Source: Candidatus Parvarchaeota archaeon
GTDB lineage: Archaea > Nanobdellota > Nanobdellia > Parvarchaeales > Parvarchaeaceae
Assembly: GCA_023261805.1 (NCBI GenBank)
Contig: JAGDXV010000006.1
Location: forward strand, 1 to 34,466
Length of the DNA: 34,466 nucleotides
Reading direction: 5' to 3'
Part shown: positions 1 through 8,872 of the stretch, one piece after another
Position numbering within the stretch: the stretch's first letter is position 1
Layout of the letters: the number at the start of each line of letters is the position of its first letter
Program-made: the position numbers and the translations under genes
The notes under the pieces: generated by a model
Seen by the model: only the letters and a program-made list of their open reading frames with translations
What the model was told of the DNA's origin: nothing
Databases searched by the model: none

Positions 1-593
1 ATAATGGTGCAAGCGTGTTCAGCAGCTACTGGAACTTTGCTGGGACTACTGCACCTTCTGGTTGGACACAAAGTTTAGATAGTGTTAGTTATAATAATGG
101 GGCAACAATTTCTGGTTCTAATGGCGGATATTGGTATTATACAGGTGCAACCTATTCTGGCACTTTGCTTATAGAGGAGCAAATGAAGGTTATTACGCAA
201 AGTTCATCAATTGCTTTTGGAGAAGGAGCTGTTGGCTTAACTACTACTTCACCTTCTTGGACCAGTACATTTTCAGTGACAAGAGTTTTGCAAGGAACTA
301 ACCCAACTATTGGTTATGGTTTTTTAGGTTCAGGTGGTGAGACAACGACCGAATTTGAACCTACAGGAACTTTTGGAATAATTGGTTTTTATGCTTCATC
401 AAATGGTATGGCAACATATTCGAATTATCAAACAGTAGAAACCTCAACTGATGCAGTTCCATCATCATATTATCTTGTTGGTTCTGAAGCAGATGTGGGT
501 TCTCAAGTATTTGTTCAGTGGCTTCGCACCCGTGCCTACCCGCCAAACGGTGTGATGCCTTCCGTGAGCTTCTCGGATGCGATTTATAAGTAG
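1..593 (+). CDS. C-terminal part of a secreted/surface protein (DUF2341/concanavalin-A-like type), 5' truncated by the window
   Basis: Frame is open from base 3 (NGASVFSSYWNFAG...) upstream of the called GTG at 15; Ser/Thr/Gly/Tyr-rich; ends with ...VFVQWLRTRAYPPNGVMPSVSFSDAIYK, a tail I associate with DUF2341-type archaeal surface proteins. Confidence 0.7.
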   Translation, partial: NGASVFSSYWNFAGTTAPSGWTQSLDSVSYNNGATISGSNGGYWYYTGATYSGTLLIEEQMKVITQSSSIAFGEGAVGLTTTSPSWTSTFSVTRVLQGTNPTIGYGFLGSGGETTTEFEPTGTFGIIGFYASSNGMATYSNYQTVETSTDAVPSSYYLVGSEADVGSQVFVQWLRTRAYPPNGVMPSVSFSDAIYK

Positions 594-596
594 AGA

Positions 597-695
597 TCAG
601 GAAGAAAAAAGAAAGTCAACGGTTTTATCTACGTTTAAACTGACGAGGTCTTCGTATTTCTGGCCCGTGCCGAGGAAAAGAATAGACTCCGTGTG
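597..695 (-). pseudogene. ftsY: C-terminal remnant of SRP receptor GTPase FtsY
   Basis: Minus-strand translation HTESILFLGTGQKYEDLVSLNVDKTVDFLFSS* resembles the conserved FtsY/SRP-GTPase C-terminus (ILF-G-GQ-Y-DL...); an in-frame stop lies immediately upstream (696-698), so only about 32 codons remain. Confidence 0.7.
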
Positions 696-733
696 TTAAA
701 AGCAAAAGACGAGAGCATTCAAAACCTCTCAAT

Positions 734-895
734 ATGTTAATTGAAAATAATTATAATTTAATAAGTGAAGAAGAGAAATTTTTGGAAAGCTGTTGTATAG
801 GGAAAGATGGAAAAGAAATAAACTTAATTTTTTGTAGACTACCAAATTTTATGGACCTGCTTTTTATTCTTTCTTTTTCTTGTTGTCCCCTCTGA
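734..895 (+). other. Short ORF, possible 5' fragment of a truncated gene
   Basis: MLIENNYNLISEEEKFLESCCIGKDGKEINLIFCRLPNFMDLL then runs into antisense of the GT2 3' end; first ~40 codons look protein-like. Confidence 0.3.
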
Positions 896-1610
896 ATGGC
901 TTCAACGGGATTTTGACTTCCTTCAGTAGGAAAGCTGGCAGGAAAGACAGAAAATACAGAATCTCTGTTCTTGCTACCCCTTGTTTGGCATGTCTTCTAT
1001 ACGATTTCCTGGCTGTAGCATTTATCATCTTGAATTCACCTACTTTTCTAAGTCTAGCTGAGAACTCACGGTCTTCATTCATCGTTATGTTCTCGTTGAA
1101 AAGTCCTGCTTTGTCTATGGCATCTTTTCTACAGAAGACGCATCCATAAGCGGAAGGTATCGGTGTTAGGAAGGACAGACTTTTGTAGAAGTTCTGCCAT
1201 CTTGAATAAAACTTAAAGAACGTTCTTTTCTCAAGATTCAGATCTTTGATATTCACACGAGACTTAGGTTCAACGACGACAACGTTTTCGTTTCTCAAAA
1301 ATGTTTTAACAACCTGATCAAAGACGTTTTGGGACAGAATGTAATCAGCATCTATGAAAGCAATGATCTCCCCCGAGGCATTCTTCGCGCCCTCGTTCTT
1401 GGCGGCGGATACACCGGCACGGTCAACTTCAATCACTTTTGCACCATACTTCTCGGCTATCTTAACGGTCTCATCCGTGGAGTGATAATCGGATACGATG
1501 ATCTCATAATTTTTGTATGTTTGCTGTTTTATTGACTCGAGAAGATCTTTGATGTAGTTTTCCTCATTATATGTGGGAATGACGACAGATATCAAAGGAT
1601 TTTCATCCAT
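864..1610 (-). CDS. Family 2 glycosyltransferase
   Basis: MDENPLISVVIPTYNEENYIKDLLESIKQQTYKNYEIIVSDYHSTDETV...IAFIDADYIL; GT-A fold motifs; ATG at 1610 preferred over TTG at 1616. Confidence 0.9.
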   Translation of the reverse strand: MDENPLISVVIPTYNEENYIKDLLESIKQQTYKNYEIIVSDYHSTDETVKIAEKYGAKVIEVDRAGVSAAKNEGAKNASGEIIAFIDADYILSQNVFDQVVKTFLRNENVVVVEPKSRVNIKDLNLEKRTFFKFYSRWQNFYKSLSFLTPIPSAYGCVFCRKDAIDKAGLFNENITMNEDREFSARLRKVGEFKMINATARKSYRRHAKQGVARTEILYFLSFLPAFLLKEVKIPLKPFRGDNKKKKE

Positions 1611-1612
1611 AT

Positions 1613-2548
1613 TCAATCAATGTAAGAAGCGTAAAGAAGTGGAAGGAGGACAGTAACGTCGCCTTCGACTGTTATTTGTTTTCCTTTAGGGTTTACTTTT
1701 CCCCAGGAGACGGCCTCTTCCAATTTTGCTCCGGACAGGCTGCCGTCCCAATCAACAGCGGTTGTCATATATATTGCATAATCGAGTCCGTTATGAAATT
1801 GATTCCACCAAATCGTGTGATGCTTTGATATTCCTCCTCCAAGCATAAGTGCGCCGGTTCTCTTGGCTTTGAAAACAAGATCGGCAAGCAGATTTTCATC
1901 TTCAAGCGGATTGATGATGAACTGTCTATCCCTTTGGTAGTGCATCCATATCTGCGAACCAAAGCTTCCATCTGTAAATCCGGGTATGATGATAGGTATT
2001 TTGTTCTTCCAAGCCCAGTAAGTGATGGTTTCACCAGCTCTTCTCTCTTTTTTAATTTTTTCACCAATAAATGCTACGATCTCTGAGGTTGAATATTGTT
2101 TCTTTACCTTGGCTGCATCATCCAGTATTGGACGCAGCTTTTCCTCTAGAATATATCCGTAGCTAGAATTAGGAATGAAAATATTGTAGAGTCTGTTTAT
2201 CCCTTCTTTTCTGAGCTGCGCATCATCAGTCTTTTCTGTTCCAGCATAGTAGTCCTTCCACATCCTTGCGAGGTCATGATCAATCATCCCTGCGGTGGTG
2301 ATGACAACGTCGAAAAGCTTGTTCTTTATCATGTCGCGTATAACTCCTCTTGTGCCTGTAGATATTATATCCGCTGGAAAGGAGAGAAATCTGACACACT
2401 CCTTGTCTTTTTCCATTGATTTAAATATTTCCTCAGCTACAGCCAGCTTTTTAGCTGTGAAGCCCCCTGTCCCCGCGAAGCTTTTGACTAGCTGGCCGAT
2501 CGTTTCATGCTTCTTTATTCTTATGTCATTGACCTTTTTTCCAAGCAT
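1613..2548 (-). CDS. dys: Deoxyhypusine synthase
   Basis: GGGISKHHTIWWNQFHNGLDYAIYMTTAVDWDGSLSGAKLEEAVSWGKV contains the catalytic-Lys motif EAVSWGK; start at MLGKKV preferred over the upstream extension to 2602. Confidence 0.93.
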   Translation of the reverse strand: MLGKKVNDIRIKKHETIGQLVKSFAGTGGFTAKKLAVAEEIFKSMEKDKECVRFLSFPADIISTGTRGVIRDMIKNKLFDVVITTAGMIDHDLARMWKDYYAGTEKTDDAQLRKEGINRLYNIFIPNSSYGYILEEKLRPILDDAAKVKKQYSTSEIVAFIGEKIKKERRAGETITYWAWKNKIPIIIPGFTDGSFGSQIWMHYQRDRQFIINPLEDENLLADLVFKAKRTGALMLGGGISKHHTIWWNQFHNGLDYAIYMTTAVDWDGSLSGAKLEEAVSWGKVNPKGKQITVEGDVTVLLPLLYASYID

Positions 2549-2574
2549 ATTTAATCCATTATGACTTTGGAGTA

Positions 2575-3519
2575 TTAAAAGTATTCTTCCGGTACTCCGC
2601 AATCTGTAATGCGAACTTTGTTTGGATTCTTAAGATGATAAAACCCAAATTCCCTAAGTTTGTTTTTAATGGTAGAATCGACCTTCTTCTCGTCTGTTCT
2701 TGAACTAATTTTGTCTCTTATATTTTCAAGGATTTTTCTATAGCTGTCGAATATTTCCTCCAATTTAGAGTTATTTATGCCCATTTTTTCAGCTTGTTGG
2801 CGTGTCTTTCTTATTACGCTTCCTCCATTATTTTTTACATAATTTGGTGCCTTTCCTGGGGCCTCGATCGGATATTTAGGATCAATATAAACTGTTGAGT
2901 TACTGTTGGAATCACATAGTTCATATTCTCCTGCAAATAATTTTTCAAGAGTCTGAGGTATTTTTTCTATGATGTTCAGATTGTACCCAGCAGCACGCTC
3001 AGCTGCGCTCTCCATTCTCTTGATTGGGTCTCCATCTTCCAGCAAAAGCATCAGAAGAGTGCGCTGTATCCTGTCTTCTCTTTCGATAATTCTAACCGGC
3101 TGCAAACCGTATATTGCTAGGTTGTCTTCGGCTTCTGCTATTGGTACCGTTGTTCCTTTATATTCTATCTTCTTGACGCCCGGTGTGTAAGGATACATCA
3201 TCTCTCCATCTATCCAGAGAGAGGAAGACTTATTGGATGGTTTTGTGGCGGTCCTTTCTATGGGAAGCAGAACGATCCCATCATTTGATGCCCCTTTTTG
3301 AATAAGGTAACGTTTCCAGCCCTCTTGGTTTGCATGAGAGGATATAACTACATCAATATCCCGTGGATATTCCAGCCCGTTCAGTTTGTCTTTTGGAAGA
3401 TTTGAATAAAGGATGAAATAAGCGCGTGCTCCTCCAATAATCGGGCTACTATGCAAGTCCTCATTTATAAAATTTAATTCATTACTTAGTAATTCATCAC
3501 TTGGATGTGCTAAATCCAT
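2575..3519 (-). CDS. Uncharacterised protein, possible Pol-beta-like nucleotidyltransferase
   Basis: N-terminal GGARAYFILYSNLP...LEYPRDIDVVI resembles the GG...RDID core of MNT-type nucleotidyltransferases; start at MDLAHPSDELL lies ~25 nt downstream of a CTTAAATA TATA box (leaderless). Confidence 0.55.
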   Translation of the reverse strand: MDLAHPSDELLSNELNFINEDLHSSPIIGGARAYFILYSNLPKDKLNGLEYPRDIDVVISSHANQEGWKRYLIQKGASNDGIVLLPIERTATKPSNKSSSLWIDGEMMYPYTPGVKKIEYKGTTVPIAEAEDNLAIYGLQPVRIIEREDRIQRTLLMLLLEDGDPIKRMESAAERAAGYNLNIIEKIPQTLEKLFAGEYELCDSNSNSTVYIDPKYPIEAPGKAPNYVKNNGGSVIRKTRQQAEKMGINNSKLEEIFDSYRKILENIRDKISSRTDEKKVDSTIKNKLREFGFYHLKNPNKVRITDCGVPEEYF

Positions 3520-3542
3520 AGATAAGTAAAGAATGAAAGTAA

Positions 3543-3555
3543 TATTTAAGCTTTT
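3543..3555 (-). promoter_or_regulatory. BRE/TATA promoter element (CTAAAAGCTTAAATA) for the 2575-3519 gene
   Basis: Minus-strand AAAAGCTTAAATATT about 25 nt upstream of the proposed ATG; matches elements at 8470 and 12461. Confidence 0.5.
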
Positions 3556-3596
3556 AGTCATCAAAACTTAAAATCCTCAATTGATATAAAATTATT

Positions 3597-4676
3597 ATGC
3601 GAACAGGAACCTCTTATCTTCCACTTCATGGAGGAAGCGCCCCGAAGTGGCTTTTTGACAGGATGACGCTTTTATCAAAATCCTTGATAAAACTGATTCT
3701 GGATGAATATGGGGATGAATGGCTGCTGAGGAGACTTTCTAATCCTTTCTGGTTTCAGTCACTTGGTTGCGCTTTAGGTTACGATTGGCATAGTAGCGGT
3801 TTGTCGACGGTACTCACGGCAGTATTGAAAGAATCGATAAACAAACAAGATTATGATATCAAAGTCTGCGGCGGAAAAGGAAGAGCATCCTTAAAGACAC
3901 CAAAGGAAATAGAGCAGATCGGTTCTGGATGGCATTTCAGCGAGGAGGAAATAGAAGACATCAAAAAGGTTAGTAGGCTCGTTGCGAAGACAGACAATGC
4001 CTTAGTTCAAGACGGTTACGCACTTTATCATCACTCTCTGTTCATAACAAAAGACGGGAGATGGGCAATAATTCAACAAGGGATGAACAACGAGGACAGG
4101 ATGGCGAGAAGATATCATTGGATCTATGATACTAAGAGCATCACCCTGAATCCGAACAGAAATATCGATGGAAGCGAAGAGAAAGAGGTTTTGGACATGA
4201 CCTCTTTGAAGAGTATTGGTGCAAGGGATGTTTCACTCCAATTGGTTAGAAGCAGACAGGAGATAAAATATGCGATAGAGCAGGTGAAAACCCTGAAAAT
4301 GCCCGTGCATCACATCATTACTCAGTCAGATCTCTCGGAGAGGACAGTCAAAGAATTGACACTTCTCAGTGGTTTGAATATAGATTCGTACGAGGATCTT
4401 GTTCTATTAAGAGGGATTGGTCCAAAAACCGTCAGAGCACTCGCTCTCCTTTCAGAGCTTGTATACGGAAAGGAGCCAAGTTGGGAAGATCCAGTAAAAT
4501 TTTCATATGCACACGGAGGGAAAGATGGGACGCCTTATAGGATAAACAGAAAAGAATACGATGAAACAATTCAAACAATGGAAAACATTATAGAAGCAGC
4601 TCACACCGATTTCAAGACAAAAGAGAACGCACTGAAAAGGCTACATAATGTTGTCGTTGATGTTTTAGATCAATGA
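3597..4676 (+). CDS. DUF763 family protein
   Basis: MRTGTSYLPLHGGSAPKWLFDRM...LLRRLSNPFWFQSLGCALGYDWHSSGLSTVL matches the DUF763 signature; also an HhH-like LRGIGPKTVRALALLSELVYG. Confidence 0.9.
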   Translation: MRTGTSYLPLHGGSAPKWLFDRMTLLSKSLIKLILDEYGDEWLLRRLSNPFWFQSLGCALGYDWHSSGLSTVLTAVLKESINKQDYDIKVCGGKGRASLKTPKEIEQIGSGWHFSEEEIEDIKKVSRLVAKTDNALVQDGYALYHHSLFITKDGRWAIIQQGMNNEDRMARRYHWIYDTKSITLNPNRNIDGSEEKEVLDMTSLKSIGARDVSLQLVRSRQEIKYAIEQVKTLKMPVHHIITQSDLSERTVKELTLLSGLNIDSYEDLVLLRGIGPKTVRALALLSELVYGKEPSWEDPVKFSYAHGGKDGTPYRINRKEYDETIQTMENIIEAAHTDFKTKENALKRLHNVVVDVLDQ

Positions 4677-4725
4677 TTTGAAAGTATTATATTATATGTC
4701 AGATAAGGTTTAAGGATATCAGCAT

Positions 4726-7700
4726 ATGACCTATATAAAATCGATAGAACTTGAGAACTTCAAGTCCTTCGCTGGGAGGACGAAATTTGATTTTATCAAG
4801 GGTTTCAATATAATTGCGGGCGCAAACGGTTCGGGGAAAAGCAACATAGTTGACGCGCTTCTCTTTGTCTTCGGTGAATCATCGAAGAAGGAGATGAGAA
4901 GCGAGTTGCTTTCTGATCTGATATTCAATGGAGGAAAGCACCTAAAGGAGGCTGAATTTGCGAAAGCAACAGTCACATTGGACAACTCAAACAACGAATT
5001 TAAGGGGTATGAGGAGAAGGAGATATCAATAAGCAGAAAGATAGACAGGAGTGGAAAGAGCGTTTTTAGGATAAACGGGAAGGCATCGACAAGAGAGGAG
5101 ATAGTGAATCTTCTTTCTCAGATAAAGATGAATTCAAACAATTTTAACATAGTTCCCCAAGGAAAGATACTCAGTATCGCTACTGTCCCGCCTGAGGAGA
5201 AACTATCGATAATAAAGAGTCTCGCTGGAATAGACGTCTTTGAGGAGAAGAGAGATAAAGCAATGTCTGAACTGAAGAAAGTCGAAGAAAACATTTCAAC
5301 GATACAGACCGTTCAGAACGAGAAGAAAAAACTGCTTGACGAGCTTGAATCCGAGAAGAAGAAAGCTGACGAATACAAGCAGCTTTCGGAGAAAGTCAGG
5401 ATCCTTTCTGTGAAGAGCTTATTGCTGAAGAAGAAAAAGCTCAGCGATAACTACGATTCGATTCAAAAGGAGTTATCCTCTCTTCAAGAGGAGAAAGAAA
5501 GGATCAAAAAAGAGATGGATGATGGGACCCAGAGACTTCTTAGATTGAGAGAGGAGATTCAGAGGATAAACGAAGAGGCAGGATCGGCCGGGGAGGCAAA
5601 AATCCTTGAAAAAGAAAGAGAGGCAGCAAATGCTAGAGCGGAGCTGGAGAGGACAGAACTGCTGATCAAGACAGATAGAGAGCAGCTAGAGAGAATTCAG
5701 GAGACACTTTCTTCTCTCGAAGAATCAGAAGCAGAAGCAAAGAGAATCTTGGATCAGGAAAGAGAAGAGATAGCAAAAGTAGACGCGAGAATGAATGAAC
5801 TTCTTGTAAAGAAAAAAGAGATAAGTGAAAAGCTGAATGAGATAAGGAGAATAGCGGAAGAAAAGAAACAGAATGAGGAGAAGCTGAATCAGATAAACAA
5901 GAAAATATATGAAGACAAGCTTCTTCTTGTTGATTTTCCTAAGGCTTTGGAGCTTCAGGATAGATTGAGTGACATCAGAAGAAGAATTGACGAGTACACA
6001 GAGAACAAGAACAAATTAACCGTTGAGTTTACTGAGATGAAGCCATTGGTTGATCGTGCAAGGAGCGAGGTTGAAAGGGAGGAGCAGCTGGTATTAATTC
6101 TCAAGGAAAGAACGGAGAGAGAAAAAGAGGAATTAAACTCACACAACAGGTCCTTTTCTGTTGTTGAGAAGCTGAAGTCCAACATCGGTGGAATACTTGG
6201 GACCGTTGAGACACTTTTCAGGGTAAAGTCGGATCAGCATGTTGTTGCAGTGTTCAATGCGATAGGGAGAAGGAGGGAATTCATCGTTGTGGATACTGTA
6301 GACTCAGCAAACAAAGCGATACAATTTCTGAAGGAGATGAAGCTCGGTGCTTTCACATTCATTCCTCTTGATCAGATACAACATCAAGGAGTATTGGAAA
6401 AACCAAAAGAAGAGGGGATAGTAGATTTTCTCATCAATCTCGTTGATTTTGATCCCTCAGTTGAACCAGCGATGAGGTTCGTTTTTTCTGACACGCTTCT
6501 TGTTGACAACTTTGAAAACGCAAGGAAACTGATTCACAATTTCAGGATGGTCACATTAGACGGGACAGTTTTTGAAAAGGCAGGGACGATATACGGGGGA
6601 TATGCACACGAGTACTCAGGAACAGAACTGATAAACAGATACACACAGGATCAGGAAGAGCTGAACAACCATCTTCAAGTTTTGAATTCTCTTAAGGCGG
6701 AGGCATCTGATGGGGAAGCCAGATTATCTTCTTTGATGATGAGTATTAAAGCACTCGATCAACAATTGCTTGATCTTAACAATGAAAGAAAAAGGTTGGA
6801 AGCGGAAGCATCGAAATTCTCGGGCAGTGAATCGGAAATAACGCACAGAATAGACGAATTGGAGAGGGAGAAGAAACTGATAGAGGAGGCACTTTCGAAA
6901 TTCAGTAAAGAGAGTGATGGAAGCCTTGAAAAGGAACTTGAGGAAATAAACAAGGAGACAACTGAGCTGGAAGTTAGAGCGGCGAATTCGAGGAGCAGGA
7001 TGGAGAACATAATGAAGTTCGATCTCAATAATATCCTTAGAAGAAAGCAGGATCTTCTAAAAGAAAAGACGAGATTTGAGGAGGAGATTTCGGAGCAGGA
7101 AAAGAAGATAGGAGAGATAAAGGAAAAACTGAAAACCATAGAATCGTCGCTTAGGGAGAAATCAGCAGCCTTGGAGGAGATGAGAAGGCGCAGGGATGAA
7201 CTCGAAAAAGAGATCTCCAAGGGGGACAAACAAAAGGAAGAGATGGCAGCCAGCGTCGAGAAGATAAATGAAAAAATAGATGCTGTCACGGTTAAGCAAG
7301 CAGAAGCAAAGGCAAAGCTCGATGTCGTTCTCGAGGAGTTAGCAAAATATGATACGAGTGGAATAGAGGCCGGAGAGGAGAGCCTGGAGGCTGTTCAGAG
7401 ACAACTATCAGAGAATCAAAATAAGCTTAATTCATTCGGGCCCGTAAATGAGCTGGCATTGAATAGATATAACGAAGTATTGGAAGAGTTTAATAATTAC
7501 AATTCCCAGTTATTGAAGCTTGAGGAGGAAAAGACAAAAGTACTTTCAGTCATAAAAGAGATAGATGATAACAAACTGAGCGTTATAAAGAGTACACTTG
7601 GTTCTTTGAATCAAGTATTCGATTATGTTTTCCATTCTATCTCAAACGGAAATGCTAGGCTTGATTTTGAAAATCAGGACGACCCGCTGAACAGCGGAAT

Positions 7701-8043
7701 AGAGATACATGTTGATCTTCCGAACAAGAAGGTTCATACGATACACGGGCTGAGTGGAGGAGAGCTGTCGATCGTCTCGATTTCTTTGATAATAGCGATC
7801 TCTAAGTATGTAAATGCACAATTCTATGTTTTGGATGAGGTAGACGCAGCCTTGGACCAGAGCAACTCAGAGAGGTTCTCATCCTTGATCAAAACCTATT
7901 CGGCGGATACCCAGTTCATCGTGATATCACACAACGAGACAACCCTGATAAACGCAGACAGGGCCTACGGCGTAATGATGGATGAAAATGGCATCAGCAA
8001 GGTTGTTAGTATAAATATATCGGAGAAATCAAAGAAATCATAG
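4726..8043 (+). CDS. smc: Chromosome segregation ATPase SMC
   Basis: Walker A GANGSGKSN, long coiled coils, hinge region, LSGGE signature, Walker B FYVLDEVDAALD. Confidence 0.96.
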   Translation: MTYIKSIELENFKSFAGRTKFDFIKGFNIIAGANGSGKSNIVDALLFVFGESSKKEMRSELLSDLIFNGGKHLKEAEFAKATVTLDNSNNEFKGYEEKEISISRKIDRSGKSVFRINGKASTREEIVNLLSQIKMNSNNFNIVPQGKILSIATVPPEEKLSIIKSLAGIDVFEEKRDKAMSELKKVEENISTIQTVQNEKKKLLDELESEKKKADEYKQLSEKVRILSVKSLLLKKKKLSDNYDSIQKELSSLQEEKERIKKEMDDGTQRLLRLREEIQRINEEAGSAGEAKILEKEREAANARAELERTELLIKTDREQLERIQETLSSLEESEAEAKRILDQEREEIAKVDARMNELLVKKKEISEKLNEIRRIAEEKKQNEEKLNQINKKIYEDKLLLVDFPKALELQDRLSDIRRRIDEYTENKNKLTVEFTEMKPLVDRARSEVEREEQLVLILKERTEREKEELNSHNRSFSVVEKLKSNIGGILGTVETLFRVKSDQHVVAVFNAIGRRREFIVVDTVDSANKAIQFLKEMKLGAFTFIPLDQIQHQGVLEKPKEEGIVDFLINLVDFDPSVEPAMRFVFSDTLLVDNFENARKLIHNFRMVTLDGTVFEKAGTIYGGYAHEYSGTELINRYTQDQEELNNHLQVLNSLKAEASDGEARLSSLMMSIKALDQQLLDLNNERKRLEAEASKFSGSESEITHRIDELEREKKLIEEALSKFSKESDGSLEKELEEINKETTELEVRAANSRSRMENIMKFDLNNILRRKQDLLKEKTRFEEEISEQEKKIGEIKEKLKTIESSLREKSAALEEMRRRRDELEKEISKGDKQKEEMAASVEKINEKIDAVTVKQAEAKAKLDVVLEELAKYDTSGIEAGEESLEAVQRQLSENQNKLNSFGPVNELALNRYNEVLEEFNNYNSQLLKLEEEKTKVLSVIKEIDDNKLSVIKSTLGSLNQVFDYVFHSISNGNARLDFENQDDPLNSGIEIHVDLPNKKVHTIHGLSGGELSIVSISLIIAISKYVNAQFYVLDEVDAALDQSNSERFSSLIKTYSADTQFIVISHNETTLINADRAYGVMMDENGISKVVSINISEKSKKS

Positions 8044-8448
8044 ATATCCTTTTTCTTTCAGGAAATCGTACGCCTTTTGGATCACCGATTTCAGTCCCGG
8101 GTATTTTATCATATTCTTAGCTTCATCGTATGTAACCCATTTGTATCCGCTGTGTTCATAGGAGATATTTACATCCTTCTCGTCTGTAATGCAGAGAAAA
8201 TAGGTCACGGTTTTCTTTATGGTCTTGCCATTCTCAGTATAGAAGTACGTCTCCTTTTCCTTGAAGTCATCCAATATTTTTATGTCCGTTATTCCTGTCT
8301 CTTCCTTCAATTCTCTCACAGCCGCGCTGATCGCCCTCTCACCCTTTTCTATATGCCCTTTCGGCGTGTCGACTTTATCATCGGAGAGAAGCAGCAGAAA
8401 CTTCCCCTCTCTCACAACGATGAATCCAGCTGAGAATTCAAACTTCAT
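8038..8448 (-). CDS. Nudix hydrolase (Ap4A hydrolase-like)
   Basis: Nudix box GHIEKGERAISAAVRELKEETGI. Confidence 0.92.
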   Translation of the reverse strand: MKFEFSAGFIVVREGKFLLLLSDDKVDTPKGHIEKGERAISAAVRELKEETGITDIKILDDFKEKETYFYTENGKTIKKTVTYFLCITDEKDVNISYEHSGYKWVTYDEAKNMIKYPGLKSVIQKAYDFLKEKGYL

Positions 8449-8467
8449 ATTCTAAGGAAGGACCGAA

Positions 8468-8480
8468 AAGCTTAAATACT
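8468..8480 (+). promoter_or_regulatory. Archaeal BRE/TATA element for the padR pair
   Basis: GGACCGAAAAGCTTAAATACT, nearly identical to the rpoH promoter GGACCGAAAGCTTTAAATACT. Confidence 0.55.
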
Positions 8481-8506
8481 ATGAAAATCTCTATTACAGT
8501 ATCAAA

Positions 8507-8533
8507 TAATAGTATCTAAAATAGATACTATTA
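8507..8533. promoter_or_regulatory. Perfect inverted repeat, putative PadR operator
   Basis: TAATAGTATCTA-AAA-TAGATACTATTA (12-bp arms, 3-nt centre) between the TATA box and first padR ORF; extra AGTATC half-site just upstream. Confidence 0.7.
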
Positions 8534-8547
8534 ATGATGGAGGAAAT

Positions 8548-8862
8548 ATGTTCGGAAATTGGTATGGATGGAATGGCCCGGGCTTCCGGGGCGGCTTTGG
8601 AGCTGGAAGACATATGAGGCAGTTGAACGGTTTAACCGGCTTAGACTATGATCTGCTTTACATTTTGTCGGATCGCAGTCTTAATGCGGAGGAATTATTC
8701 GAGCAACTGAAAAGTTCCAGGGCGAATACAAACTTTCCGATCCTGGGCTGTGTAAATCTTCATCTGAAATATTTGGTTGATGAAGGTTATTTGGAAAAGC
8801 ACGAACAGGATGGTAAAACCTATTATTCCTTGACATCAAAAGGAAAGGAATTGATTTGGTGA
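8548..8862 (+). CDS. PadR-type winged-helix transcriptional regulator
   Basis: wHTH with LKYLVDEGYLEKHEQDGKTYYSLTSKGKELI; Gly/Phe-rich N-terminal tail. Confidence 0.75.
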   Translation: MFGNWYGWNGPGFRGGFGAGRHMRQLNGLTGLDYDLLYILSDRSLNAEELFEQLKSSRANTNFPILGCVNLHLKYLVDEGYLEKHEQDGKTYYSLTSKGKELIW

Positions 8863-8872
8863 GGGATCAGCT

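Noticed and set aside
6759-7289. 176-aa minus-strand ORF antisense to smc
   Set aside because: Ser/Phe/Leu-rich low-complexity product is the expected mirror of a Glu/Lys-rich coiled coil; not an independent gene
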